NCBI GenBank assembly: GCA_902762435.1
Contig: CACWOH010000017.1
Coordinates: 1-45,996, forward strand
DNA length: 45,996 bases
DNA from: an uncultured Bacteroidia bacterium
GTDB taxonomy: Bacteria; Bacteroidota; Bacteroidia; Bacteroidales; UBA932
Direction of reading: 5' to 3'
Shown here piece after piece: positions 32,976 through 42,083 of this stretch. Position numbers and translations under genes: made by a program. Below the pieces are notes generated by a model. It saw only the letters and a program-made list of their open reading frames with translations. It was not told where the DNA came from and searched no databases. Position 1 is the stretch's first letter, and each line of letters begins with the position of its first letter.

Positions 32976-34619
32976 ATGAAAAAAGCATTATACCTTGCTT
33001 CGGCCTGCCTGCTCGCCATCGCCTTCAGTTCCTGTGAAAAGGAATTGGAGAACCCCCGCAAGGGCGCGAACGATTTCAACACATTCTACACGAATGCCAC
33101 GGCCGACGATGCGGACAAACTGATCGCGCAGGCCTACAACACTTACTTCGGCGGCCCCGAGGAAGTCCAGAAGCAGAACTTCTTCGAGATCATTTCCGAC
33201 GACATGGACTGCGGCGGCGGCACCTACTCCGACAACGCCAACCGCTACCGCAACGCCGACGAGTTGACCTGCCAGCCCAGCGACTGGCTGTTCCACGGCC
33301 CGTGGAGAGGATACAGCCTTTATCAGTCCCTCTATGTGTGCATCTACCAGTGCAACCTAATCATCGACAAGATTCCGGATTCCAACGACGCCGAGATCAA
33401 CCGGGTCAAGGCGGAAGCCAAGTTCCTCCGCGCCCTTAACCTCTTCGAGGCCATGCGCGTCTGGCACAACCCGCCCTTCGCCGACCACATCTACACGGCT
33501 GAGGACATGCTCGCGCCGAACGGCGATCCCAAGGAGATGATCGACTGGATCCTCGAGAACTTCGACGATGCCGCCAAGGCGCTTCCCGCCGTGCCCGCCA
33601 AGGGCCAGCAGGCCAAGATCGGCGGCCGCGCCACGTCCGGCGCCGCCCTGGCCTTCTACGCCAAGGCCGCCCTCTGGTACGGCACCCAGTACAACGACAA
33701 CGCCTACGTCCAGAAGGCGATCGCCCCGCTCAAGTCGATCATCAACTCCGGCCTGTACGGCCTGATCCCCGATGTGGCGGACCTCTTCCGCGTGAAGGCG
33801 GACTTCTGCGAGGAATACATCTTCGAGCGCTGCTGTGCGGAGACCGGGGCCGACAAGAGCCTGCAGAACGACAACCGGCAGACCTGGAGGAGCTTCCGTG
33901 CGGACAACATGTTCATCCCGAAGGGATTCATGGGCTACGGCTGGGCCTTCTGCAACCCCACCAAGGAATTCGTCGACTTCATGAAGGAGCACGACGGAGA
34001 GACCAATCCCCGCTTCAACGCCAAGCTGCTCTCCTATGACCAGCTGATGGCGATGGAGTACAACGACGCCGACAAGGGCATCAAGCCGGGTGCGGCCTAC
34101 CCGAACTGCGTCGGTTACTGGAACGCCACCTGCCTGATGTACAACGACGACCTGTACACCGACACCGGCGGCAACTTCTACTCCCGCGCCAACAACCCCA
34201 TCATCCGCTACGCCGAGGTGCTGCTGATGTATGCCGAGGCCCAGTTCCTGGCGAACGGCGACTCCGACAAGTCCGGCCTCGCCGCGCTGAACCAGGTCCG
34301 CGAAAGGTCCAAGCTTGCGCCGCTCGCCGCCCTGGACATGCAGGCCATCATCGACGAGCGCCGCGCCGAGCTCTTCTGCGAGAACGAGCGCTGGTTCGAC
34401 ATCATCCGCTGGAAGATCGCGGACAAGGTGCTGGCGAATGCCGGCACGCACCGCTACACCTTCTTCGGCTACAAGCCCGGCACGACGGAATACTGGATCG
34501 ACGACAACGAGTTCAGCAAGGGCGAAGGCAAAGGCTGGGACGACAAATACTGGAACCTGCCTTACGGCGACAACCAGTTGACGGCCAATCCGAACCTGGT
34601 CCAGCATCCGGGCTGGTAG
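32976..34619 (+). CDS. SusD/RagB-type surface glycan-binding lipoprotein
   Basis: 547-aa partner of the SusC transporter, 27 bases downstream of it. The lipobox is FSSC (Cys20). The N-terminal part has helix pairs typical of the TPR scaffold (FFEIISDDMDCGGGTY, YQCNLIIDKIPDSN, VKAEAKFLRALNLFEAMRVW). The C-terminal part has the family block IIRYAEVLLMYAEAQF..ALNQVRERSKL..IIDERRAELFCENERWFDIIRW. It is expected to sit on the cell surface as the lid of the SusCD complex and to bind the glycan. The carbohydrate ligand cannot be read from sequence. Confidence 0.97.
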   Translation: MKKALYLASACLLAIAFSSCEKELENPRKGANDFNTFYTNATADDADKLIAQAYNTYFGGPEEVQKQNFFEIISDDMDCGGGTYSDNANRYRNADELTCQPSDWLFHGPWRGYSLYQSLYVCIYQCNLIIDKIPDSNDAEINRVKAEAKFLRALNLFEAMRVWHNPPFADHIYTAEDMLAPNGDPKEMIDWILENFDDAAKALPAVPAKGQQAKIGGRATSGAALAFYAKAALWYGTQYNDNAYVQKAIAPLKSIINSGLYGLIPDVADLFRVKADFCEEYIFERCCAETGADKSLQNDNRQTWRSFRADNMFIPKGFMGYGWAFCNPTKEFVDFMKEHDGETNPRFNAKLLSYDQLMAMEYNDADKGIKPGAAYPNCVGYWNATCLMYNDDLYTDTGGNFYSRANNPIIRYAEVLLMYAEAQFLANGDSDKSGLAALNQVRERSKLAPLAALDMQAIIDERRAELFCENERWFDIIRWKIADKVLANAGTHRYTFFGYKPGTTEYWIDDNEFSKGEGKGWDDKYWNLPYGDNQLTANPNLVQHPGW

Positions 34620-34636
34620 TTCTGCGCATAATTTGT

Positions 34637-34644
34637 TATATTTG
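34637..34644 (+). promoter_or_regulatory. -7 box abutting the GH43 start codon
   Basis: TATATTTG, an exact TAnnTTTG match with only four bases to the ATG at 34649. It predicts a leaderless transcript starting at or next to the start codon, separate from the susCD transcript. Confidence 0.55.
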
Positions 34645-34648
34645 TTGT

Positions 34649-36187
34649 ATGAAACTCAAATCATTCGTAATCTCCGCGATGACCCTGGCGATGGCGTTCT
34701 GCGTCACCGCCCGGGGCCAGCGCTACTGCAATCCCCTCCCGATGCCCATCGGGCAGGGAGGCAACGCCGGTGGCGACGTCACCGTGCTTGAGGAAGGCGG
34801 CAAATACTACATGTGCTGCTCCGGCGGCGGCATGTGGGTGTCCGACGACCTGCTGAACTGGGAGTTCCACGCCGTGGAGCACATCCCCGTCGCCCCCGAC
34901 CTGGTCAAGTACAACGGCAAGTTCTACCTGACCGGCAACAGCGACCACGTGTTCGTGGCCGACAACCCGCTCGGCCCCTACACCGACCTGGGCCTGTTCA
35001 AGAACACCGGTCCGATCGAGAACGGTTGGAACGGCGGCTTCGACACCAAGATCTTCGTCGACGACGACAACCAGCCGTACCTGTTCTGGCCCGGCCGCGG
35101 CATCAGCGGCATCTATGGCGTCAAGCTGGATCCCAACGACCTCACGCGCTTCGCCGAGAAGCCCACGCACCTGTTCGGGTTCAACCCGATGCACGCCTGG
35201 GAGCGCTACGGCGAGATGAACGAGTATCCCGGCGTCGCCTGGATCGAGGGCCCGTGGGTCATCAAGCGCAACGGCATCTACTATCTCGAGTATTCCGCCT
35301 CCGGCACCCAGTGGAAGACCTATGCGGAAGGGTACTATACCGCCACCTCCCCGCTCGGTCCCTACACCTACGCCGCCAACAACCCGCTGCTCCGCAAGAC
35401 GGAGGGGCTCGTGACCGGCACCGCGCACGGTTCCATCGTAAAGGTGAAGGACAAGGACGAATGGTGGCAGTTCTACACCATCGTGCTGTCCAACCCGCCG
35501 GGAGGCCGCCGCATCGGCATGGACAAGGTTGAATTCGATGCCGACGGGCTGATGTACTGCACCGTCACCGACACGCCCCAGCCGGCCCCCGGCTTGGAGG
35601 CGAAGAAGGGCGTGCCCGCGTCCATCCCCGTCACCATCAACAAGATCAACGCGATGAACGCGCTGTCCAAGTTCTCCTCCCAGCAGGACGGCTTCCCCGC
35701 CGCCTTCGCGGTGGACAACTACAGCGGCACCGTCTGGATGCCGGCTGCGGACGACGCGCAGCCGTCCATCACCGTCGAGCTCTCCCCCGCCACGCGCTTC
35801 GATGTCGTGCAGCACTTCACCGTGGACGGCATGCGGGTGATGTTCTCCGGCGGCAGGCGCCGTTTCGGCGGCCCGATGGTCCTGCCTGTCTACAAGTACA
35901 AGCTCGAGGTTTCCCAGGACGGCGAGAAATACGTCACCGTGCTGGACAAGACCGGCAACCGGGTCTCGAAAGACACCATCTACGAGGACTTCGCACCCGT
36001 GAACTGCCGCTTCGTGCGCCTGACCGTTACCGACTGGCCCAAGGAGAACCCGCTGGGTATCATTGACTTCACCGTGTTCGGCTATCCCGACGGCTACGAT
36101 GCCGCCGCCGTCGCCACCCCCGTCTTCTCGAACCTCCCGCTGGACAGCGAGGCAACCGGAAGGCCGGCCGGCACCCGGGCCAGATAA
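34649..36187 (+). CDS. GH43-like glycosidase with C-terminal discoidin (F5/8-type) domain
   Basis: 512-aa secreted inverting glycosidase, typically alpha-L-arabinofuranosidase or beta-xylosidase. A signal peptide (ending ARGQ, about 24) precedes the five-bladed propeller (about 25-320). The propeller has GGDVTVLEEGGKYYM (candidate base Asp), FDTKIFVDDDNQPYLFW (candidate pKa-modulating Asp), WIEGPWVIKRNGIYYLEYS with candidate acid Glu200, and GTAHGSIVK. The C-terminal part (about 335-490) is a beta-sandwich with AFAVDNYSGTVWMP and ISVEL-type strands of a carbohydrate-binding discoidin module. It lies just after susD but has its own promoter-like box. Exact subfamily and linkage are not decidable here. 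Confidence 0.88.
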   Translation: MKLKSFVISAMTLAMAFCVTARGQRYCNPLPMPIGQGGNAGGDVTVLEEGGKYYMCCSGGGMWVSDDLLNWEFHAVEHIPVAPDLVKYNGKFYLTGNSDHVFVADNPLGPYTDLGLFKNTGPIENGWNGGFDTKIFVDDDNQPYLFWPGRGISGIYGVKLDPNDLTRFAEKPTHLFGFNPMHAWERYGEMNEYPGVAWIEGPWVIKRNGIYYLEYSASGTQWKTYAEGYYTATSPLGPYTYAANNPLLRKTEGLVTGTAHGSIVKVKDKDEWWQFYTIVLSNPPGGRRIGMDKVEFDADGLMYCTVTDTPQPAPGLEAKKGVPASIPVTINKINAMNALSKFSSQQDGFPAAFAVDNYSGTVWMPAADDAQPSITVELSPATRFDVVQHFTVDGMRVMFSGGRRRFGGPMVLPVYKYKLEVSQDGEKYVTVLDKTGNRVSKDTIYEDFAPVNCRFVRLTVTDWPKENPLGIIDFTVFGYPDGYDAAAVATPVFSNLPLDSEATGRPAGTRAR

Positions 36188-36214
36188 ACACGCCTTCAAG
36201 CATCTTTTTTTTAG

Positions 36215-36251
36215 CATCAGGATAAGTCCTGCCGGACAGGGCTTATCCTGA
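36215..36251 (+). other. Intercistronic hairpin between GH43 and the first GH27
   Basis: A 16-bp stem with one T-G mismatch (ATCAGGATAAG-CCTG pairing with CAGG-CTTATCCTGAT, CCGGA loop), preceded by eight T residues at 36204-36211. The downstream T-run is short, so on the + strand it may be a partial terminator or an mRNA stability element that sets the dose of the downstream glycosidases. Confidence 0.6.
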
Positions 36252-36275
36252 TTTAACGAAAAACCACATCCGGAT

Positions 36276-37574
36276 ATGAAAAGACCATCCATCCTTTTGA
36301 TCCTCCTATCCGTCTTCCTGCTCGGGAGCGAGGCCCTGGCCCAGCGTCCCCGCCCCACGGCGGACCTGCCGAAATGGGAAGGCGTGTGCGAAACGCCCCA
36401 GATGGGCTGGAGCTCCTGGAACAAATTCATGACAGACATCAATGAAGACATTATCAAGGAAAATGCCGATGCCCTGGTCAGCCTCGGGCTGGCCGATGTC
36501 GGATACGTCTATGTCAATGTCGACGATGGATGGCATGGCGAGCGGGACGAGAACGGTTTCGTTACCGAGAATCCCGAGAAGTTCCCCTCCGGCATGAAGG
36601 AACTGGGCGCCTACATCCACTCCAAAGGGCTCAAGTTCGGCATCTACAGCGACGCCGGCGACTTCACCTGCAACGGCTGCACCGGCAGCCGCGGGCACGA
36701 ATACCAGGACGCCCTCATCTATGCGATGTGGGAGGTGGACTACCTGAAATACGACTGGTGCCACACGGCGAACCTGGACGCCAAGGGCGCCTATACCCTG
36801 ATGCGCAACGCGATCCGGAAAGCCGGCCGGCCGATGGTCTTCAGCATCTGCGAATGGGGTACCAGCAAGCCCTGGGAGTGGGCCGCGGACGTAGGACACT
36901 CCTGGCGGACCACGCACGACATCGGCCCCGCATTCCTGCCGGTACCGGTTTCCTATACGGCTCAGGGCCGCAGGAACTGGAAGCCGCAGAGCGTGATGGA
37001 GATCATCGAGCAGAACGCCCCCCTGCGCGAATACGCCGGCCCCGGCCACTGGAACGACCCGGACATGCTGGAAATCGGGAACGTGATCACCGTGGACGGC
37101 ATCACCTACAGCATGACGCCCAGCGAGGAACGGGCGCATTTCACGATGTGGTGCATGATGGCCGCCCCGCTCATCCTCGGCAACGACCTGCGAGACATTT
37201 CCGAAGAGACCCTCGCCATCCTCAAGAACCGCGAGCTGATCGCGGTCGACCAGGATCCGCTCGGCATCCAGGGTCTCCGCCTCCGGAAGGAAGGCGACCT
37301 GCAGTACTGGTTCAAGCCCCTCGTGGACGGCGACTGGGCGTTCTGCATCCTGAACGCCGGGGAGAAGCCCGTCAAGGTGGCCCTGGACTGGTCCGCCCTG
37401 GAAGTGGACGACAGCCTCAGCGGGCGGAAAACGGATTTCGCGGGAACGACCTACATAGGCCGGGATCTCTGGAACAGCAAGGCCCGCCCGATCAGCACCG
37501 CCCGCAAGAACGTGAAGGTGACCGTGCCTTCCCACGACGTCGCCGTTTATCGGCTCACTCCTGTAAAACATTAA
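36276..37574 (+). CDS. GH27 alpha-galactosidase (first of a tandem pair)
   Basis: 432-aa secreted retaining enzyme that removes terminal alpha-D-galactose, with beta-L-arabinopyranose as an alternative substrate known in the family. A signal peptide (ending ALAQ, about 21) precedes the (beta/alpha)8 barrel. Barrel motifs are PQMGWSSWN, VNVDDGWHG, FGIYSDAGDFTC, YLKYDWC with nucleophile Asp160, SICEWG, HSWRTTHDIG with acid/base Asp215, and GHWNDPDMLEIGN. A C-terminal beta-sandwich follows. It is 13 bases upstream of a close paralogue, and by eye most of the barrel is shared. The two may differ in linkage or polymer preference. Confidence 0.94.
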   Translation: MKRPSILLILLSVFLLGSEALAQRPRPTADLPKWEGVCETPQMGWSSWNKFMTDINEDIIKENADALVSLGLADVGYVYVNVDDGWHGERDENGFVTENPEKFPSGMKELGAYIHSKGLKFGIYSDAGDFTCNGCTGSRGHEYQDALIYAMWEVDYLKYDWCHTANLDAKGAYTLMRNAIRKAGRPMVFSICEWGTSKPWEWAADVGHSWRTTHDIGPAFLPVPVSYTAQGRRNWKPQSVMEIIEQNAPLREYAGPGHWNDPDMLEIGNVITVDGITYSMTPSEERAHFTMWCMMAAPLILGNDLRDISEETLAILKNRELIAVDQDPLGIQGLRLRKEGDLQYWFKPLVDGDWAFCILNAGEKPVKVALDWSALEVDDSLSGRKTDFAGTTYIGRDLWNSKARPISTARKNVKVTVPSHDVAVYRLTPVKH

Positions 37575-37587
37575 AATCCAACGCCCT

Positions 37588-38922
37588 ATGAAACGATTGT
37601 CAACGATCTGCATCTTCCTGGCAACGCTGCTGCTGCCGCTGCAAGTCTCCCTGGCACAGCCGCGCCGCCTGTCCGCCGACTTCCCGAAATGGGCGGGCGT
37701 CGCCGACACGCCGCAGATGGGCTGGAGTTCCTGGAACTGCTTCATGACCGACATCAACGAAGACCTGATCAAGGCCACCGCCGACGCGATGGTGGAACTC
37801 GGCCTCGTGGACGCCGGCTACGTGTACCTGAACCTGGATGACGGCTGGCACGGCGAGCGGGACGAGAATGGATTCGTGCACGAAGACCCCGTGAAGTTCC
37901 CTTCCGGGATGAAGGCGCTCGCGGACTACCTGCACGCGCGGGGCCTGAAACTGGGCATCTACAGCGACGCCGGCAACTTCACCTGCGCCTGCTACACGGG
38001 CAGTCTCGGCCACGAGTACCAGGACGCCATCGCCTATGCCCACTGGGGCGTGGATTATCTGAAATACGACTGGTGCTTCACCAACAACGTCAACCCCAAG
38101 GGCGCCTACACCCTGATGCGCAACGCCCTGGGACGGGCCGGACGGCCCATCCTCTTCAGTATCTGCGAATGGGGCACCAGCAAACCCTGGGAATGGGCCG
38201 CGGACATCGGCCACTCCTGGCGGACCACGGGCGACATCGGCCCCGCTTTCCTGCCCGTGGAGACGTCCTATGACGAAAACGGACGCCGCCGCTGGAAGCC
38301 CCAGAGCGTGCTTGAGATCATCGACAAGAACGAGCCCTTGAGGCAGTACGCCGGCCCCGGCCACTGGAACGACCCGGACATGCTGGAAGTCGGCAACAGC
38401 ATCACGGTGGACGGCGTCTATTATGAGATGACGGACAGCGAGGACCGCGCCCACTTCACGATCTGGTGCATGATGGCCGCCCCGCTCATCCTCGGCAACG
38501 ACCTCACCAAGATCACCGACGAGACGCTCGCCATCATCAAGAACAAGGAAATGATCGCCGTGGACCAGGATCCCCTGGGCGTCCAGGGTCTCCGTACCAT
38601 CAACAAGGACGGGCTTCAGTACTGGTTCAAGCCCCTCGTGGACGGCGACTGGGCCTTCTGCATCATGAACACCTCGGAAGAGGACGTCACCCTGACCGTG
38701 GACTGGTCCGCCCTCGAGGTCAACGACCCCGTGAGCAAGCGCAGGACCTCCTTCGGCTCCGTCAACTACTCCGTCAAGGACCTCTGGAATCCGGAGGCGC
38801 CCGTCTTCCCCACCCTCGTAAAGGGGAAGGGCATCCTGCGGGAGCAGTTCGTCATCAACGCCTTCGACGTGACCGTGAAATCCCACGACGTCGTGGCCTA
38901 CCGGCTCACGCCCGTCAAATAA
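37588..38922 (+). CDS. GH27 alpha-galactosidase (second of the tandem pair)
   Basis: 444-aa paralogue of the preceding gene with all the same motifs: PQMGWSSWN, LNLDDGWHG, YLKYDWC with nucleophile Asp161, HSWRTTGDIG with acid/base Asp216, and GHWNDPDMLEVGN. Signal peptide ends near SLAQ (about 24). Differences from its neighbour include TCACYTGSLG in place of TCNGCTGSRG beside the active site, GD for HD at the acid/base loop, and a longer C-terminal strand region (LVKGKGILREQF). The next gene starts at the base after its stop, so it belongs to a tightly coupled operon. Confidence 0.94.
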   Translation: MKRLSTICIFLATLLLPLQVSLAQPRRLSADFPKWAGVADTPQMGWSSWNCFMTDINEDLIKATADAMVELGLVDAGYVYLNLDDGWHGERDENGFVHEDPVKFPSGMKALADYLHARGLKLGIYSDAGNFTCACYTGSLGHEYQDAIAYAHWGVDYLKYDWCFTNNVNPKGAYTLMRNALGRAGRPILFSICEWGTSKPWEWAADIGHSWRTTGDIGPAFLPVETSYDENGRRRWKPQSVLEIIDKNEPLRQYAGPGHWNDPDMLEVGNSITVDGVYYEMTDSEDRAHFTIWCMMAAPLILGNDLTKITDETLAIIKNKEMIAVDQDPLGVQGLRTINKDGLQYWFKPLVDGDWAFCIMNTSEEDVTLTVDWSALEVNDPVSKRRTSFGSVNYSVKDLWNPEAPVFPTLVKGKGILREQFVINAFDVTVKSHDVVAYRLTPVK

Positions 38923-40152
38923 ATGCTTCCGGCGATGAAAAGACTGGCACTGGCCGGGCTGCTGCTGACAGCCCTGCTCCTTCCGGCAAGGGCCGGACTG
39001 CTGAAAGACTACAGCCACATCCGGGGCAACCACTATTTCGGTTGGAGCCAGGACGAGGCGACCATCCGCAGGGAACTGGGATACGGGAAACAGATCGGCA
39101 TGAACAGCACGCGCATCTGCCTCTATTACAGGCGTTACAAGCAGGATCCGGAAAAGTATCTGGAGACCTTCCGCAATTACGTCCGGATCGCCAACAGCAT
39201 GGGCATCTCCGTGATGCCCATCATCTGGGACGGATGCTCGCTGGACCCCGCCATCCTGAAGCCGGAGTTCTGGAAAGCCGAAGGGGACGCCTACGTCAGG
39301 CGCCTCGTCGAGTTCATGAAGGGAGAGGACGGCATCATCTGCTGGGACGTGATGAACGAGCCGACCTGCAACGCCTACCACGACAAATGCGACAGCGAAG
39401 AGGAGCACCTCGCCCACCGGGCGGAGATCTTCCGCTTCGTCCGGCACTACTGCGAACTCGTCAAGCAGTTGGACAAGGAGAACCCCATCACCGTGGGCGT
39501 CCAGTTCGCCCGCAACCTGGAAGAGGCGTCGGCCGACCTGGTGGACATCATCACCTTCCACGACTACCTGCCCACGGAAGCGCGGGTGGAAGCCAGCTGG
39601 CAGACCGCCGAGGCCGTGGCTAGGAAATACGGCAAACCGCTGATGAACAGCGAGACCGGATGCACGGGACGCGGCAATCCCTACGAACTGGCGCTGGGCA
39701 AATGCTATGAACACCACGCCGGCTTCTATGCTTTCGAACTGATGATCCACGGCCACTTCGGCCCCATCCACGGCTTCTTCTACCCGGACGGCACCATCCG
39801 CGACCCGGGCATCATCACGGCTTTCCTGGGCATCAGCCGGAACCGCAACCTGCCGACGATGATCAAGGAGAACGCCAATATGGAGCATTACGTGGAGAAG
39901 GCCCTGGCGGAGGCCCGGGACGCCCTGGCGCTGGACCTGGCCCGGCCGGGCACCACCGACGCCCTGCTCGAGGCAGCCGAATACTGCGCCAACCTGCTGG
40001 AAGGGAACCAGCTGGTCCCGCTGTGGGACCTCCCGACCGCCCACATCAAGGCCTGGCGCGCCCAGAAGGAGTCCGAGCGGGACGGCTGGGCCATCCGGAA
40101 CTTCCTGTATGACCTGACCGCGCAACTGAAAGAAAAATGCCAACTCATATGA
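38923..40152 (+). CDS. GH5-like (clan GH-A) secreted glycosidase
   Basis: 409-aa protein with signal peptide and a TIM-barrel of the cellulase/mannanase type. The acid/base candidate is Glu146 in WDVMNEPTCN at the end of strand 4. The nucleophile candidate is Glu244 in LMNSETGCTG at the end of strand 7. The substrate-lining RICLYYRR and IIWDGCS also fit clan GH-A. I cannot assign a subfamily; endo- or exo-beta-glycosidase activity is possible. ATG 38923 directly abuts the previous stop. A second in-frame ATG at 38935 (MKRLALAG) gives an equally good signal peptide and may be the real start. The gene's end overlaps the GH127 start by ATGA. Confidence 0.8.
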   Translation: MLPAMKRLALAGLLLTALLLPARAGLLKDYSHIRGNHYFGWSQDEATIRRELGYGKQIGMNSTRICLYYRRYKQDPEKYLETFRNYVRIANSMGISVMPIIWDGCSLDPAILKPEFWKAEGDAYVRRLVEFMKGEDGIICWDVMNEPTCNAYHDKCDSEEEHLAHRAEIFRFVRHYCELVKQLDKENPITVGVQFARNLEEASADLVDIITFHDYLPTEARVEASWQTAEAVARKYGKPLMNSETGCTGRGNPYELALGKCYEHHAGFYAFELMIHGHFGPIHGFFYPDGTIRDPGIITAFLGISRNRNLPTMIKENANMEHYVEKALAEARDALALDLARPGTTDALLEAAEYCANLLEGNQLVPLWDLPTAHIKAWRAQKESERDGWAIRNFLYDLTAQLKEKCQLI

Positions 40153-42077
40153 ATTTCCGTACCACCCTCCCCCTCTGCCTGATCCTGTTGCAGGCCGCGC
40201 TGGTTTCCTGTTCCGGCCCCTCGGGGCACGACTACCCCTACCGCCCCGTTCCCTTTACCTCCGTCCAGGTCACCGATCCGTTCTGGGGCCAGCGCCTGAA
40301 GGCCTCGCGGGAAGTGACCATCCCGCTCGCCTTCTCGAAATGCGAAGAGACGGGACGCTACCGCAACTTCGAGGAAGCGGCCCTCCAGATGCACTCCGAC
40401 AAGAACCTCGGATTCGTCGTCCGCGGGCTTCCGTTCGACGACACGGACGTGTACAAGACCATCGAAGGCGCCTCCTACCTCCTGCAGACCTATCCGGACC
40501 CGAAACTGGAAGCCTACATCGACAGCGTGCTGGTCATCGTGGCCGCGGCGCAGGAGCCCGACGGCTACATCTACACCGCCCGCACCCGGAATCCGGAGCA
40601 CCCCCACAGATGGTCGGGCGCGGAACGCTGGGTGCAGATCGAGGACAGCCACGAACTGTATGACCTCGGCCACCTGATCGAGGGCGCCGTGGCCCATTAC
40701 CGTGCCACCGGGAAGCGCAACTTCCTGGACATCGCCATCAAGTACGCCGACTGCGTCTGCCGCGAGATCGGTCCCGGAGAGGGACAGCAGGTCCGCGTGC
40801 CCGGGCACCAGATCGCCGAGATGGCCCTCGCCAAGCTCTACACCGTGACCGGTGACCGGAAGTACCTGGACGAGGCGAAGTTCTTCATCGACATGCGCGG
40901 CCACGGCGAGAAGGGCATGGACGCCTACCGGCAGTCCGACGTGCCCGTGCTGGAGCAGACCGAGGCCGTCGGCCACGCCGTCCGGGCCGAGTACATGTAC
41001 TCCGGCATCGCCGACATCGCCGCCCTCACGGGCGAGAAGGAGTACATCGACGTCATCGACCGGATCTGGGAGAACATGGTCGGCAAGAAGATCTACCTGA
41101 CCGGCGGCGTCGGCGCCCGCCGGGAGGGCGAGGCATTCGGCGACGCCTACGAACTGCCCAACCTGACCTCGTACTGCGAGACCTGCGCGGCCATCGGGAA
41201 CGTCTATACCAACTGGCGGATGTTCCTCCTCCACGGTTCGTCGAAGTATTACGACGTGCTGGAACGGACCCTGTACAACGGCGTCCTCTCGGGCGTCTCG
41301 CTCGACGGCGGCACGTTCTTCTACCCCAATCCGCTTGAGTCCGACGGCCGCCATCAGCGCCAGGACTGGTTCGGATGCGCCTGCTGCCCGTCCAACATCG
41401 CACGTTTCATCCCTTCCGTCGCGGGCTACGTGTACGCGGTCCGGGGCGACGACCTGTACGTCAACCTCTACATGGCCAACCGGATGTCCGACAAGCTGAA
41501 GAGCGGCGGCGTGGCCCTGACCATGGATACGGACTATCCCTGGAAGGGTGATGTCGCGATCACCGTGGACCAGGCGCCCGCCAAAGGCTTCACGCTCAGG
41601 CTGCGCATCCCCGGCTGGGTGCGGAACGAAGTCCTTCCGTCCGACCTCTATTCCTATGCCGACGGCCTGCAGCCCGGCTACAAGGTACTGGTGAACGGTA
41701 CGGAAGTGCAGGCCGGGCTGGAGGAAGGCTATTTCTGCATCTCCCGGAAGTGGAAAGCCGGCGACCGGGTGGAACTGGTGATGGACATGCCCGCCCGCAC
41801 CGTCAAGGCGCATCCCGCCGTGAAGGACGACGAGGGCCGGCTCGCCATCGAGAAGGGCCCCATCGTCTATTGTGCGGAATGGCCCGACAACCCCGGCGTA
41901 CAGGTGCGGGAAGCGGTCCTCGGGCCGGCCCCGCAGCTCAGCGTCCGCCACGACGCGGAGAAGCTGTACGGGATCGACGAGATCAGCGTCGGCGACGGCG
42001 CCCTGACCCTGATCCCCTACTACGCGTGGAACCATCGCGGAGCCGGCGACATGGCCGTCTGGCTCAAGACGGAATAA
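40149..42077 (+). CDS. GH127 beta-L-arabinofuranosidase, lipoprotein
   Basis: 642-aa zinc-dependent retaining enzyme that uses a cysteine nucleophile to release beta-L-arabinofuranose, as on hydroxyproline-linked arabino-oligosaccharides. The lipobox is LVSC (Cys21), then an (alpha/alpha)6 barrel (VPFTSVQVTDPFWGQRL at the start) and C-terminal beta-sandwiches. The zinc/nucleophile set is visible: Glu344 and Cys346 in YCETCAAIGN, and Cys412-Cys413 in FGCACCPSN, where family knowledge makes Cys412 the likely nucleophile. ATG 40149 gives the ATGA overlap with the previous gene and the signal peptide, so I prefer it to the upstream 40137. All catalytic residues are present. Confidence 0.92.
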   Translation: MNFRTTLPLCLILLQAALVSCSGPSGHDYPYRPVPFTSVQVTDPFWGQRLKASREVTIPLAFSKCEETGRYRNFEEAALQMHSDKNLGFVVRGLPFDDTDVYKTIEGASYLLQTYPDPKLEAYIDSVLVIVAAAQEPDGYIYTARTRNPEHPHRWSGAERWVQIEDSHELYDLGHLIEGAVAHYRATGKRNFLDIAIKYADCVCREIGPGEGQQVRVPGHQIAEMALAKLYTVTGDRKYLDEAKFFIDMRGHGEKGMDAYRQSDVPVLEQTEAVGHAVRAEYMYSGIADIAALTGEKEYIDVIDRIWENMVGKKIYLTGGVGARREGEAFGDAYELPNLTSYCETCAAIGNVYTNWRMFLLHGSSKYYDVLERTLYNGVLSGVSLDGGTFFYPNPLESDGRHQRQDWFGCACCPSNIARFIPSVAGYVYAVRGDDLYVNLYMANRMSDKLKSGGVALTMDTDYPWKGDVAITVDQAPAKGFTLRLRIPGWVRNEVLPSDLYSYADGLQPGYKVLVNGTEVQAGLEEGYFCISRKWKAGDRVELVMDMPARTVKAHPAVKDDEGRLAIEKGPIVYCAEWPDNPGVQVREAVLGPAPQLSVRHDAEKLYGIDEISVGDGALTLIPYYAWNHRGAGDMAVWLKTE

Positions 42078-42083
42078 GCCGCC

